64,000 nt of DNA from Biscogniauxia marginata (lineage: Eukaryota > Ascomycota > Sordariomycetes > Xylariales > Xylariaceae). The notes under the pieces were generated by a model. That model saw only the letters and a program-made list of their open reading frames with translations. It was not told the origin of the DNA and searched no databases. The DNA is taken from the NCBI GenBank assembly GCA_022695795.1, contig MU404055.1, positions 620,001-684,000 of the forward strand, in the 5' to 3' direction. Both the position numbers and the translations under genes were made by a program. This document shows, in pieces, positions 11,886-23,613 of the stretch; within the stretch, counting starts at the first letter, position 1, and the number at the start of each line of letters is the position of its first letter.

Positions 11886-12526
11886 CGTGGGGTTACAAGC
11901 ATTGACTTGCAGCTGTTTGCTTGGTTATATTTCAAATCCCTCCGACGTGTGCAACTCGACAGGATGTAATTCCTGAGACGTGGGGGCTGGACCAAATCTA
12001 CCTAAAGAGGAGGTAGTTGGCGAACAGGAACCCTGGCTATTGACGTGCTGGTCTCGAGGCTGTTAAAAAACACAGAGAGCAGATTAGGCATCAACTGAGG
12101 TTATGGTACGGCGGCCATTGGGTGGGAAGAAACCAAACACGGCATGAAGGGGGGGATATGGGTATCAAATATGCAGCCTCGCAAACGTGAGACTTGAGAT
12201 ATGAGATAAATGCAGTTGCCCAATGCGATGGGTCAATTGAGCTACGATCGACCGACAATGTATATCCTTGGGGGGAAATATCCATCAGTCATCCTCCGGC
12301 TAAGTTCCAAGTTCCAAGTTCCAAGAGCAGAGTTTTGACTGCGACATCGAATAAGAAGTTGTGAGTTGTATTCACCACACCCCAAGATTGGCGGAAGCGT
12401 GCGACAGTGCGTATTCGGAGACAAGCCTTGGGTATCCGCACGGCTTTTTGCTTTCGCCATAATACCCCAAATGGGGCAGCGTGGGACTGTATCAAGTATC
12501 AATAATGTCACATTTTGCGCAAAGAC
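11886..12526. promoter_or_regulatory. Divergent promoter region, Dicer-like 2 / RCC1 protein
   Basis: A 641 bp interval separates two start codons that point away from each other, so both promoters must lie here or overlap. It contains a perfect 7-bp direct repeat, AAGTTCC three times in succession, at about 12302-12325. I recognise no TATA box with certainty. Whether the two genes are co-regulated cannot be told from sequence alone. Confidence 0.55.
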
Positions 12527-13609
12527 ATGGATCTCTACGCTGCTGGCTTCAATGCCTGGAGGCAACTCGAATTTGACGATCTGTCCGACTTAGAGAACGA
12601 GCCGGATGATATCACTTCATTTCGACCCGTGCTCAAAGATGCTTTCATTGAGCCCCCGTGTGCCCTTTTGTCATGCACTTTCGGTTAGTAGGCAAGTCCC
12701 GGGTCAAACCTGCACTGGTAGATACACAGCCTGACGCAGCCAGCCAAAACAAGCACTGGGCTTCGACATGCAGGCTTTGTTGATGGAACTTTAGAATTGA
12801 CTGGGCTTAAAGAAAAGTTGCTGTCATCCACAGCAGCCATCGCTGGGAATGGCTCTATAGCTGGCAAGTAACGTCGTGTACTACACTACTACTTTCAGCA
12901 ATCCCACTTACACTATAAGCTTTAGAATATGATGGAATCGGGATTATTCGGCAGCATGATTCATTGAACTCGTTTGCGCAAGCAGACGAACCTAGACGAT
13001 TTTCAGAAACGGGACAGATCGCCCAACTAGTAGCTTACGAGACGGGATTCGTAGCTTTAACCAAGGATGGCCGTGTCTGGTCGTGGGGCGACGAACGGTA
13101 TGCTGCATGCCTCGGGAGAGAAATAACACCTTTAAGGTATCTATCGGATACTGTGATCCTCTAGGCTGGAACTAACTAGAAATAGCCCGGCGGAACAGCC
13201 TGGTATCGTCGAGGAACTGGAAGACCTACCAACTGGGAAGATCGTGAAGATCGCCGCGGCCGGCTACGTTGTTCTAGCCTTGACAGAAGGCCATGATCTC
13301 TATGCGTGGGGCGGCCACCCTGGGCGGCAAGCTATTCTGGAAGGGTTATCGGGCAGCCCATCGCCGGTGCTCATCGAAGAGAACGACATATTGGACTGTG
13401 CTGTTGGAGACTCGCATATTATCGTGCTCACTCTAGATGGTGATGTATATGTCATTGGTGATAATACCAATGGCCAACTAGGACTCCAGGCCTACAAGTC
13501 GATCACATGGGTGAAGGTGCCCCTGCCTTCGGAAACGGCACAGTCCGTTGTAAGCGTCAAATCAGGGCAGCGAAGTTCATTCATACTAATGAAACGTCAT
13601 GTTCCTTAA
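12527..13609 (+). CDS. RCC1-repeat (beta-propeller) protein
   Basis: Four exons: 12527-12683, 12774-12863, 12926-13136 and 13186-13609. The joined frame is 882 nt, giving 293 residues. It opens MDLYAAGFNAWRQLEFD, the usual first blade of short fungal RCC1-like proteins. Further blades read VALTKDGRVWSWGDER, VLALTEGHDLYAWGG and IVLTLDGDVYVIGDNTNGQLGL. RCC1 repeats build a propeller used for binding partners or Ran-type GTPases; no particular partner is implied here, and yeast Ats1 is only a loose comparison. Intron 2 uses a GC donor (G|GCAAGT), because the nearby GT would put a stop in frame. The stop codon lies 75 bp from the convergent stop of PRE8. Confidence 0.85.
12864..12925 (+). other. 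GC-AG intron in the RCC1-repeat gene
   Basis: The exon ends GCTG and the intron starts GCAAGTAACG and ends CTTTAG. Only this GC donor joins the frame (A-E-Y-D-G-I). The overlapping GTAACG donor leads to TGA in exon 3. GCAAGT is the standard U12-independent GC donor consensus. Confidence 0.85.
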
Positions 13610-13684
13610 CATGTCTGCCTTAGTCCTCTATGATGCTATATGATACACGTGAAGACTTGCGAAATCTAGTAATGCCGTCGATGA

Positions 13685-14787
13685 TCATAGATTCGTCAAA
13701 TAATCCTCGATTTCCTGAGGACTCAGCTTTCTGAACCGCGGACCCGTCGCTCCATGGACACCCTCGACGCCGAGGAGGTGATCGGCAGGCGGGCCAACGA
13801 TGCCTTTGTAGCGTCAGCAGCTTTTCTCTTCCGAAATCATCGGGGATGGGGATACTCACCAATCTCGATGGAGTCTCCATTCATCTCTCCCTCAATGGTC
13901 TCCTTCAATGTCAGCAGTGCGATGTGCACGGCATCTTCTAGCTCCAAGCCTTCGGTGTATCTCTTCTCCAGGAAGGTCTTTGCCGTCGTCGCACTCTTGC
14001 CAATGGCAGTGGCTTTCCAAGGGTAGTAGGCTCCGGAGGGGTCAACTTGGTAAAGCATCGGACCACCCTTCAGAATACCACCGGTCTTTCCCGAAGGCTT
14101 CTTCTCTTCCTCGGTCTCCCCTTGGACTTCAGACTCTACATCCGGCAGAATGCCCTCGTCCCAGCCGGCAATCAGCAAGCTAACACCGTACGGCCGGACA
14201 CCACCCGACTGCGTAGCTTCTTGCATTACCCGTGCGACGTCTTGGACTAATATCCGAGTGGGAGGGTACTCATTGTAGATTCGCTTGTACCCGGTGTGGG
14301 ATACCTTTCGCGCTTTATCGACGAGCACTCTATAATCGGGGCCCATTCCTGCATAGACCATGCCGATGTTGGGTGTGATGAGACTGATCTTGGATAGCGA
14401 GGTCGGGTCGGAGAGCGGCGACGAGGACTTCTTCTCAGTCGCTAGGACGATGCCATTCGTAGCTAACAAATGTTAGCGCAAGCCTGGGAGAGATCGCGGG
14501 GGAGATGCGTGCCTTTGATGCCGAGGGCCGTGACACCTTGGTTGACTGCATTCAGAGCATATTCTTGGAACACGGTTGTGTTAGCGAACAAGCCGTAGCG
14601 GAAAAGACCCTAGTAACAGGATGATGCATTCCAAGCACGCGCATCATATGAATAGAAGCATACCGATCTGTACCAGCTTTCCACTGCCATCGGATCAGCT
14701 TTGATCTACTAGCCTATTTTCGGGTGTTCTTGATGGTGCTTACCTGGGGGAGAAGGTCGTCAAGGAGAACGAATAACGATCGGCCAT
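13685..14787 (-). CDS. PRE8: 20S proteasome subunit alpha type-2
   Basis: Five exons on the minus strand: 14787-14744, 14683-14664, 14562-14513 region (exact 14563-14513), 14462-13860 and 13803-13685. The joined frame is 837 nt, giving 278 residues. The N-terminus [18 protein letters not shown] carries the alpha-subunit gate and signature. The core contains [15 protein letters not shown] and [17 protein letters not shown], and the C-terminus ends EIEDYLTNL. This subunit belongs to the outer alpha ring of the core proteasome, in cytosol and nucleus. Exon 2 is only 20 nt. Intron 3 (14512-14463) has a GC donor (AAAG|GCACGC), required because no GT lies at the conserved junction. An internal Glu-rich insert near residues 175-190 ([13 protein letters not shown]) is longer than in yeast. 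The promoter side faces the divergent RING-CH gene. Confidence 0.95.
14463..14512 (-). other. GC-AG intron in PRE8
   Basis: This 50-nt intron reads GCACGCATCT at its 5' end, has a GCTAAC branch site and ends TTGTTAG on the minus strand. The flanking residues K and A of the invariant IKATNG segment fix the junction, and no GT donor is available there. The donor GCACGC is weaker than the usual GCAAGT. Confidence 0.8.
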
Positions 14788-15701
14788 GACTTCTGAGTGG
14801 TATCAGGGTATGTGACGACGACAGGCTTGTGGGAAACTGGGGTTCGTGGAAGAAGAGGTGGTTATAGAGGACGAATGCGAAGGCGAAGGCGAGGCTACGA
14901 ATCCCCAGGCTGTGTGTGGAGCTTTAGCTAGGCATCGCGAGGTTGCGTGTTGGAGCTCTACCTGTATAACCTAACCTACTACCTGCTTTAGTGCGGATTA
15001 GAGGCCCGAGCGCCTAGGCTGGAAGACGGGAATTTGATTTAAGAGGTACCTAGGTACTACCCAGATGATTACATAAGTCGGCGAGAGAAATATCCGATCC
15101 CGTCAAAGACCCACCGTAGCTCTCGGATACCTTGGAAGAGGGTGGAACGTTAACCACCTGCACTGATTCAATTTGACATGGACAAAAACATCAAGCCGAT
15201 TTGCATTCAGCAGCAGGGAAAAGTAGCACACAAGGCATACTTGACCTTAGCTTAACCTATCTAGAATCCCGTTTCTTAATCCTGAGTTCAGGAAGAAATG
15301 GGAGGCTCTGCTCGTCAATTGTAATTGACATCGAGGCTGTGTGCACAGTGTGCGCCTTTCTTCTGGTCGTCGCTATTCCTTGAAGTCTCTTTCTCCTAGG
15401 TATAGTTGCTTACCAGAGAGTCTTTGACCTACATCTGGTTGTCCCGAATCCGGCTCACACGTGTCCTTTGATGTCGAGTCTTCCCCCCCAGACCATAATC
15501 TACATTATTTGGCCTTTCAGTTCTATCCGAGTCTGATACGTCAACAACGGTGAGAAATTTGAACGAATGACTAGGGTCTCTACCTCGTTTCTCAGCTCCT
15601 CGAATTTCTCTAGTCTTTGCGCTTCGTAACGACCAGGATTGGTCACCCACGCTATACTAAATTATATTCATCTTTTTGCGAACCATACAGATTCTTCTAG
15701 G
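14788..15701. promoter_or_regulatory. Divergent promoter region, PRE8 / RING-CH gene
   Basis: About 0.9 kb lies between two outward-facing start codons. It contains the palindrome-like GAGGTACCTAGG at about 15043-15054, one instance of a motif repeated in several intergenic regions here. No gene or RNA is recognised in it. Confidence 0.5.
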
Positions 15702-16648
15702 ATGGCGGCATCAACAGGTTGGAACTGGCCTGCACCAGAGACGCAGCCAGAGACGCAGCCAGAGACGCAACCGGAGACGCAACCTCAGCCGAGCCCAGAA
15801 GGAGGCAGAGCCAGTACCCGGATGTGTTGGATTTGTCATGAAGAGGTGGAAGCGACCTACGAGGAACCTGGGTTATTAGGCGGACGACGCAGGAGACGGT
15901 ATATATCCGAAGACGGGGACCGACTTATAAACCCGTGCCGATGCAAGGGCTCCGTCAAGTATGTTCACGAGAACTGTCTGAAGATGTGGATGAACGAAAA
16001 CCCAAACGCGTACGAATGCAGTCGATGCTCTTACAGGTATCGCATGGAGCGGTTGAATTGGGCTCAACGGCTTCGGAGTCCTTTCGTGGCTCTAGCACTG
16101 ACTATTACGATCCTTTGCATTACCATCTTTCTACTTGGCTTCGTAGCAGACCCTATTCTTGGTTTGTGGCTTGATCCTGTCGGGACAATCGCGAATACAG
16201 TTATTTCTAGCGGTGACACGCCGGATGAGGGGTTCGATATACCTGATGAAGATGGCTGGATTGAGCACTTTTTGAAGGGTATCTTGTCGCTTGGATTGCT
16301 TGGATTTGTCAAAGCATTCCTTGCCATGAGTCCTTGGCAATGGTGGAACTTGCGGACAAGCGGCGTCGTGGGCGGTGGCGCTCGTCGTGCGGGCACTGGA
16401 CGTCAGAGGATGGAGAACATTAACCTGACACTCGTTCTTATCGGAGTAGCGACATTTTTATATGTAAGTGGACGACCCCTTACAGCTTTGACGCCTTGCT
16501 CACATGCCTGCTGTAGACGGTGTGGAAGGCCACGCGAAAGTGGACAGAGCGTACCCTTGACAGAGCTAGCCAGAGAATTCTAAATGTCCAAGAAGACAAC
16601 GGGGATGATAGCGACGATGACGATGGTGAAGACGACAAGGATAAATAA
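15702..16648 (+). CDS. RING-CH (MARCH-type) membrane protein, probable E3 ubiquitin ligase
   Basis: Two exons, 15702-16463 and 16517-16648, giving 297 residues. An N-terminal run of TQPE repeats is followed by a complete RING-CH finger (residues ~43-115). The order is CWIC, then PCRCKGS, VHENCLKMW and CSRC, giving the C4HC3 ligands. Hydrophobic segments follow at SPFVALALTITILCITIFLL, at GILSLGLLGFVKAFL and at LTLVLIGVATFLYTVW, suggesting about three membrane spans. The C-terminus is Asp/Glu-rich (DDSDDDDGEDDKDK). Such proteins ubiquitinate membrane or ER substrates; the substrate is unknown. I chose ATG 15702 (MAASTGW) over an in-frame ATG at 15639 because the upstream extension has no coding character. 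This choice is not certain. Confidence 0.88.
15737..15784 (+). repeat. 12-bp coding tandem repeat (TQPE)
   Basis: Four consecutive 12-bp units of the form AGAGACGCAGCC, the last two with minor changes, encode TQPE-type repeats at the N-terminus of the RING-CH protein. Such arrays readily vary in copy number between isolates. Confidence 0.9.
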
Positions 16649-18028
16649 TTTGCTACCTTTAGGAAATAATTTTCTTTTGGCTCATGGCTATGTATGATTA
16701 GTCTGCACACTCTTAAGTTGCCTCGAAGTTGCTCTTCCATGTCTTGTCAACTAGTCTGTGTGCAAAGATTGATGCCTTGATGCGATCTGCCGAGCTTGGG
16801 CGTCTTGTCTATGCTTATATGTAGATGCTCAAGGCTGTCGAGTCTACCACCTTCTTAGCAGCAACCGTCCTCATAGGCAGAGTTGCCGTAATTAGCTATC
16901 CTTCGCCGATCTACTTGGCTCTTCATTGAAGGTATAGCTTGGTAAGTCTTGACACATACCTACATGTAGCTAAGGTTTATACTGCATATATATCTGTTTA
17001 ATCTCATGAAGATCCTCCGTATCCACAACTACTTAAATTCAACTACATACATCGACTCCATCGCGTATTGATACTACCAACCGAGTATAATATATATATT
17101 GTCTTTTTCCTCTCTGGTGTTCGTATGAGTTACTGCACTTGTGCTTAATGCTGGGTAGGTACATAGCGAGTTATGTATATATGCTACAAGAATACTTGAT
17201 AGTTGCATATCCGGAGGGTGAAACATGTCACTTTTAATGCTAGACTTCGATTGGGTCTCAGAGCTCACCCCCAAACCCTGAACGTGTGTATCATTTGAAT
17301 TTCCGGGACCCATCAATATCTGCTAGGGACAGCTGGGAATCGCCATGTAGTACTACATCCTTACTAGGCTAAGTCGCCAACTCTGGAAGAGGGTCCAGAT
17401 CGTTGAGTTGCTAATAAAACTCGACATGCAATTGTGCTGGGCGCAATCTGACCGTGACCTCTGCCGTGACCTCTGCCATTCTGTGGGATGCAATAAAGAA
17501 CTACAGCACGACGTCTCTTCATGCTGAGGTGATGGCTTTCTAGCTCGATCCCGAACCCGATCTCGATCTCGAACTGGCCGACGATTGACCTGATCCCTAC
17601 CTGATGACCTACATGTAGCTCGTTCTGGACACCTCAACCATCCGTCCACTGTACTTTTGTGTCACCAATCTGCCGCCTCCTTTGTCGCGATACTGCGATT
17701 CCCGCTTTGCGCCAGATTCAGTCTATTGTTCCGGTTCTTCCCAAAGACACGCTGTTCTCGATTGACGAGCTCCTCTCAATTCAAATTGCGTCTCGAGCCG
17801 TCGCAGAGTAGCAGCTCCCAGGTCGTTTCCGCAGACGCTACCGAATTTAGATGTAATTTCGAGCTACAGACAACCGCCATCTAATCTTCGCTTTGCCGCC
17901 ACGTGCGACTGATTGCGAACCACGGTCGCTCCCTAGATCGAAGAAAAGTTGATTTTTTCCCCTTGTGAAGATCTCGCACGCACCTGGAATCGTACATAGG
18001 CTACAAAGCCCGACAAATACAGATAAAA
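16649..18028. other. Intergenic, RING-CH gene to MNN11
   Basis: About 1.4 kb with no convincing gene. It would contain the 3' end of the RING-CH gene and the MNN11 promoter. A TATATATATATT run is at about 17086-17098. Short duplications of GTGACCTCTGCC occur near 17451-17475. Short open frames on both strands lack recognisable domains. Confidence 0.6.
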
Positions 18029-19092
18029 ATGCACTACGCCTATCCTTCGCGGAAGAGCTCAAACCCACCACCCTACATACCTCGTTCCTCACGATTCCCC
18101 ACGCTGCGGCGAAGTCACCTAAGGACGATAGCCCTGTTCGGACTCGCCATTATTACTTTGATATGGCTCTTCGGCGGCTCGAACCACCACGGTAGCCGCA
18201 CGATATCGGGCAAGCCGCGAGCAGTGGTGGTAACGGTGTTTAGCGACGCGAACGACAACACGGCGTATACGAAAAATATCAGGGAGAATAGGTTGCAATA
18301 TGCCGAGAAGCATGGTAAGGCGCACACTTGTTGCTCGATGTCTTTTTTGGTGGTGTAATCTTTCTAATATAGCCCACAAAAGGATACGGCACGTTGCTCG
18401 CGAAAGCCAGCGATTACGACCTGCAGGGCGCACCGGCCACCTGGTCCAAAGTCGTGGCCATGCGACACGCGATTACGAAATACCCCGACTGCAAGTACAT
18501 CTGGTATCTCGACCAAGATGCGCTGATTATGAATCCGCATCTGAAGGTGGAAGACGACGTGATGGGCGCGAGTAAGCTCGAGGAGGTGATGCTGAAGGAC
18601 CTCCCAGTTGTCCCGCCAGACAGCATCATCAAGACGTTTTCGCACCTGAAGGGGAGCAATGTCGATCTTATCTTGACTCAGGATAAAGGAGGTCTGGCCA
18701 CGGGCAGCTTCGTCATCAGGAACGGGGACTGGGCCAAGTTCTTCCTCGACACTTGGTTTGATCCTCTGTATCGAAGTTACAATTTCCAAAAGGCCGAGAC
18801 GCACGCGCTGGTATGTCTCATCTTCTTGTTGTCCTCTGTCGCACGGCAAGGCAATGCTAACCCGTTTTCCTAGGAGCACATTGTACAGTGGCACCCGACT
18901 ATCCTTTCCAAACTAGCGATTGTACCCCAGCGGACGATAAATGCCTATGCCACCAGTCAGTACGGTGAGCAGTACAAGGACGGTGATATCGCGGTCCTGT
19001 TCCCACATTGTTCCGATTCGGGGCGCCAGAACTGTGCGAAAGAGGCCGAGCGGTTCTCGCAACAATGGCGAACTTCTTTTAATAACGCATGA
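18029..19092 (+). CDS. MNN11: Golgi alpha-1,6-mannosyltransferase, Mnn11-like (GT34)
   Basis: Three exons: 18029-18314, 18383-18810 and 18874-19092, giving 310 residues. It is a type II membrane protein: a short basic cytosolic tail (residues 1-~33) is followed by one anchor (TIALFGLAIITLIWLFGG), then the GT34 (GMA12/MNN10) domain. The catalytic DxD appears as WYLDQDALIMNP. Other family blocks are PPDSIIKTFSHLKG, LTQDKGGLATGSFVIRNG and EHIVQWHPTILSK. In yeast, Mnn11 is part of mannan polymerase II, which extends the N-glycan mannan backbone in the cis-Golgi. The MNN11 rather than MNN10 assignment rests on the LDQDAL wording and the short N-terminal tail. No other mannan gene is adjacent. Confidence 0.9.
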
Positions 19093-20370
19093 GCTGGTTT
19101 GCGGAAATAATGAACAAGAAAAGGCCAGTCGGTGGCGCCCATGAGCTATGGTGCAACGAGTGAAGAAAGAATCGGGAAACACGTATTACGGATTTACGGG
19201 GCGTTTCGAGGAACATGGGGAATCATAAACCTAGGGCGTTCTCTGGGCTGCTCATGGCTTAATAACCGGACGGACTCTGGCATTTTCACTGGTGTTTCTC
19301 TTTTTGAGTGTTCTTTGCAACAGACAAGCACTGGTAATATGATTGTTATGTACCTAGTTTAAAATAATGTTGTTCTTATTACTGCTTCTTGGACGACGCT
19401 GGGAAAAGATGCCTAGCAAAGCAATCCTTGATATCTGGTCCGGCTGGCTGTTGATCTTTTGGTCAACCCGGCGACAATTCATGTTATTTTCATGATAGTT
19501 TTCCCCTTGCATGTAGCTTTTGATAGCAACTGTCACACGTACTTTGAGACATAGGACACAGGAGTTGGGGGTGACTGTTTGAGATGCTAAACTAAAGATG
19601 CGACGAGGAGCTCGGAGTGTGACCATAATAGGTAACATGCAATACTTAACTTAATAAAAAAAACCTGTTAATCACATTTTACTATGCCCGTAGAGGCTGA
19701 GGAAGTACATGTGCTGGAATAGGAAGTTGCTTGTAGACTACGAGCACGTATCTTTTCTATAGTGTCCCCTAACCAGTAATATGCAAGATGAATGTCATCA
19801 AATGCGAGATTCGGATCTGATAAGCTAGCGTTGTCTCGCATTCGCAACTGCTCGATCTCTTTTGATCTTTCCTGTTTCTCTTTCTTTTCTTTTTTTTGTT
19901 CCCCGGTCTCCTACACGAGGGGTCCTTTTGCATACTGCCGAGAAGATCCCTGCTATGACGCTCTAGACGTCTAATTTAGACATGTGATTAGTGGACTCCA
20001 ACAGTGGGCTCGCTGCTTTCTAGCGGCCGAGGCAACCTCTTCCATTTGTCAGTCAGCACCCAAGGTAACTGCTACCTTATTTTAGTGTAGAACCAAAGGG
20101 GAGGGGATATACTTCCTAATCTACAACACCCCCGATATCGACCCCCGGTATCGACCGTTGAGTTTTGCTTAGTCGTGCCTCACGACACCCAACGGGGACA
20201 CAATAAAATACCGAGGGTGCTCTCCTTCGAGCCTTTGTTCCCAGATGCTTCACTACTAGCTCTCGCGAACTTCTAGTAACCCGACAGAAAAAGTCCGAGG
20301 GAGGCGCGGACAAATATAGATTCTTGTTAATACGGCCCCAAGACCACCAGACCCCAGACCACAAGCCACA
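19093..20370. other. Intergenic, MNN11 to DPL1
   Basis: About 1.3 kb of non-coding sequence with the MNN11 3' end and the DPL1 upstream region. I see no recognised gene, RNA or repeat. A pyrimidine-rich stretch lies near 19857-19905. Confidence 0.6.
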
Positions 20371-22255
20371 ATGCCGGGCACGTCGCGAATGCCCGTCAGC
20401 CTGCGAGAGAGCTTGATGAGTGTTAAACGGTCAGGGCCGAGCAATCCCCTACAGCTTTTCAGCCTCGACTTGTAAGTGCGACGTCAAGCCAATGCCCCAA
20501 GACGAAGACCCTTCGACAATACCCATAGCCTTTCGGAGAGAATAACGACCAGCGATTGTCTATCCAGCGACGCTAATATCCCTTTCTTTGCTACGAGACA
20601 GATTCCGGAACATCGTGTTCTTCTTTTTCGTCCTACGAATCCTTCGCCGCACGTTCTGGAAACTCAAGGGCCGCGGCATCATCGGCACCATCGCCGAGCT
20701 GTACCAAGATACCCGCCGCGTGCTCTATGGCTACTTCTTGCGCGCCCCGGGCGTCCGGGCGAAGGTGCGCAAGCAGGTCCAGGACTCGCTAGCCAAGGTC
20801 CAGACCAAGATGATACCCGCCGGCGGGACGAGATACCTTGCGCTGCCGAAGGAGGGCTGGACCGATGAAGCCCTGCGCAAAGAACTCGAGTCATTGGCCA
20901 ACATGGACCATACGAGGTGGGAGGACGGCTACGTGTCGGGTGCCGTATACCATGGCGAAGATGAGCTGCTGAGCCTACAGACTGAGGCCTACGGCAAATT
21001 CACTGTTGCGAATCCGATCCATCCGGATGTCTTCCCTGGCGTGCGAAAGATGGAGGCCGAGGTCGTGGCTATGGTGCTCTCCATGTTCCACGCACCCCCG
21101 AATGCCGCTGGCGTATCGACTAGTGGGGGCACAGAAAGTATTCTGATGGCTTGCTACAGCGCAAGGCAGAAGGCGTACGTTGAACGAGGGGTAACAGAAC
21201 CAGAAATGTAGGTCATCATGTTAAAGTTATGCTGGAACTCGATCACTAATGCACATAATAGGATTCTCCCCGAGACAGCACACACGGCCTTCCGGAAGGC
21301 AGGCGATTACTTCAAGATCAAGGTCCACCTGGTATCGTGCCCTGCGCCCAACTACCAAGTAGATATCCGCCGCGTATCGCGCCTTGTCAACGGGAACACC
21401 ATCCTCCTCGTCGGTTCAGCTCCCAACTTCCCCCACGGCATCATAGACGATATTTCGGCTCTGTCCAAAATAGCCCTGAAGCGCCGGATACCACTACACG
21501 TAGATTGCTGCCTGGGATCATTCCTAGTGCCCTTCCTTGAAAGGGCCGGCTTCGAGTCCGAGCTCTTCGACTTCCGCCTCAAGGGAGTCACGTCTATCTC
21601 GTGCGATACGCACAAATACGGATTCGCGCCCAAGGGGAACTCGACGGTGCTATACCGAACCCCTGAACTGCGTACCTACCAGTACTTCGTATCTCCGGAC
21701 TGGTCTGGCGGCGTCTACGCGTCGCCGGGCATCGCGGGCTCGCGGCCCGGCGCCCTCATCGCTGGGTGTTGGGCGAGCATGATGCGCGTGGGCGAGGCCG
21801 GGTACCTGGACGCGTGCGTCAAGATCGTCGGGTGCGCCAAGAAGATCGCGGAGCACATCGGCAGCTCGCCGGTGCTGGGCGCGGAGCTCGAGGTGATCGG
21901 GCGGCCCCTGGTCTCGGTCGTGGCCTTCACGGCGCGCAACCTCGACATCTACGACCTCGCCGACGGCATGACGCAGAAGGGGTGGCACCTCAACGCGCTG
22001 CAGAACCCGCCGGCGATGCACGTGGCCGTCACCATGCCCATCACCAAGATCTGGGAGAAGCTCGTGGCGGACCTCGAGGCCGTCGTCGAGGCCGAGCGCG
22101 AGAAGGAGCGCGTCCGCGCCGTCGAGGGCAAGGGCGCCAAGGGCAAGGCCACGGGCGACACGGCCGCGCTGTACGGCGTCGCTGGGAGCTTGCCTAACAA
22201 GTCGGTCGTCGTCGACTTGGCGACCGGGTTCTTGGACCTGCTTTATAAGGCGTAG
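20371..22255 (+). CDS. DPL1: Sphingosine-1-phosphate lyase
   Basis: Three exons: 20371-20471, 20602-21207 and 21262-22255, giving 566 residues. A membrane segment (FRNIVFFFFVLRILRRTFW, residues ~35-52) anchors it in the ER. The rest is a PLP-dependent decarboxylase fold: GVSTSGGTESILMACYSAR binds cofactor phosphate, HVDCCLGSF lies over the ring, and SCDTHKYGFAPKG carries the Schiff-base lysine. The enzyme splits long-chain base phosphates into a fatty aldehyde and phosphoethanolamine, the exit step of sphingolipid breakdown. The C-terminal ~60 residues include an Ala/Lys/Glu-rich insert before the final helix. Start ATG 20371 is the first Met of exon 1; the short first exon is assigned by its GTAAGT donor and matching phase. 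Confidence 0.95.
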
Positions 22256-23613
22256 AGGCGCCGGGCCTGAACATTCTCGTGTACATTCCTTTATTTTTAA
22301 CCACAACCCCCCCATCCCCCCAATTTCTTTTGCTTGGATTTGGGTTGTCTTTTTATATATATATACACAACCGGGGATAAAGAAGGAGAAGAACGAACCA
22401 AAATAAAGGAGATGATATGGGGAAGAGAGCAGAGAAAGTCCGTCGTTGATTATCATTTCTATTTTGAGCCCCTATCCCATCATCTCATCTCATCTCACCT
22501 CACCTCACCTCGTCTCCTTTTTACATTCCTTCGTCGGCACTATTGTTATTACTATACGGGAACTTTTCTTTTTGAAGCAAGCAAGCAAGCAAACACACAA
22601 ACAAACAAACAAGCATACAGAAAAGGGGCACGGCAATTTGGGAGTTTTTGATCATCAAGGGTTGGAATCATAAAGTTATTTTCATAAGCATAGTTTTAGG
22701 GATCGCGTCGTGGGAAAGTTCCATGGTATAAGGGGGAAGGGTTGTTTATGTGTACGATAGAGAAGGGGGTACAGGGGAGACACAGGAATATAATATATTT
22801 ACATACGGAAACATGAGATACATATCTCAGATTTTCAAGCGAGAAATAAGAGGGCAAAGGGGTAGGTAATACGTAAAATGACACAAAATTTTATCATCAC
22901 ATCATATCGCCCACATATGCATACCTCGGTAGGGAGGTGTCTACCTGTTGGTATAATAGGAATTAAACAAAAAGGGGGGGGGAAGACCAATCTCCTCGAT
23001 GTGGAGATATTGTTCATGCTAACTAAATCCTTCACACCCAGGTAACTTCAATGTATACTGAGTATTTCCATTTACTCACTTCCTTTTCCTTCCTAACGCC
23101 CGAGGTAAGAGATTAGAGAGAAGATAAAATAACTACATCCCAAACCCAGATATATATGTAGGTAGCCTAACCTCACTCGTCCGGTCCCGTTTGTCCCTGA
23201 ACTAAGATCCCCCCTAGGTCCCCCTTCCTTCCTCTCATTCTCCCCTTCTCTCTTTTAGTCAACTCGACATATGTTCGATAAGGGGGGATTCAGGACAGAA
23301 CGGGGGCTTCTCTTGAGTCTGTTTACACTTGAATACAGTAACATGTGTGACTATACAAATACGGGTGGGGGGAGGAGAGTTTCTAGATAGTACCCCCTCC
23401 CCCCTTATTCTGTTTGTTTTTTTGTTATTTGGTTTACAGCTCACCTCCGCCCTCTTCGCGAATAAATCTCCCACTCTCTTGGGTCATTAAGGACTCGGCG
23501 TCGCCGACCTGCTTACGCTCCGACACCTCGAGTTCTTTGAGCCGCTTCTGCATCATTCTCTTCGGCATCGCCAATCCTTGGGATGATCTCCAATCCCTCA
23601 TGACTGCTGATTG
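22256..23613. other. Intergenic between convergent DPL1 and kinase genes
   Basis: About 1.4 kb of 3' flanking sequence dense in simple repeats: CATCT/CACCT pentamers near 22480-22510, AAGC and AAAC tetramers near 22577-22615, and a run of G near 22973-22981. No gene is recognised. Short open frames here are products of the repeats. Confidence 0.65.

Noticed and set aside
16649..20370. Possible biosynthetic gene cluster across RING-CH, MNN11 and DPL1
   Set aside because: The genes are unrelated housekeeping functions; no synthase, P450 or pathway regulator is present.
21650..22456. 268-codon minus-strand frame over DPL1
   Set aside because: It is a shadow of the DPL1 coding sequence, which has a fully consistent lyase frame.
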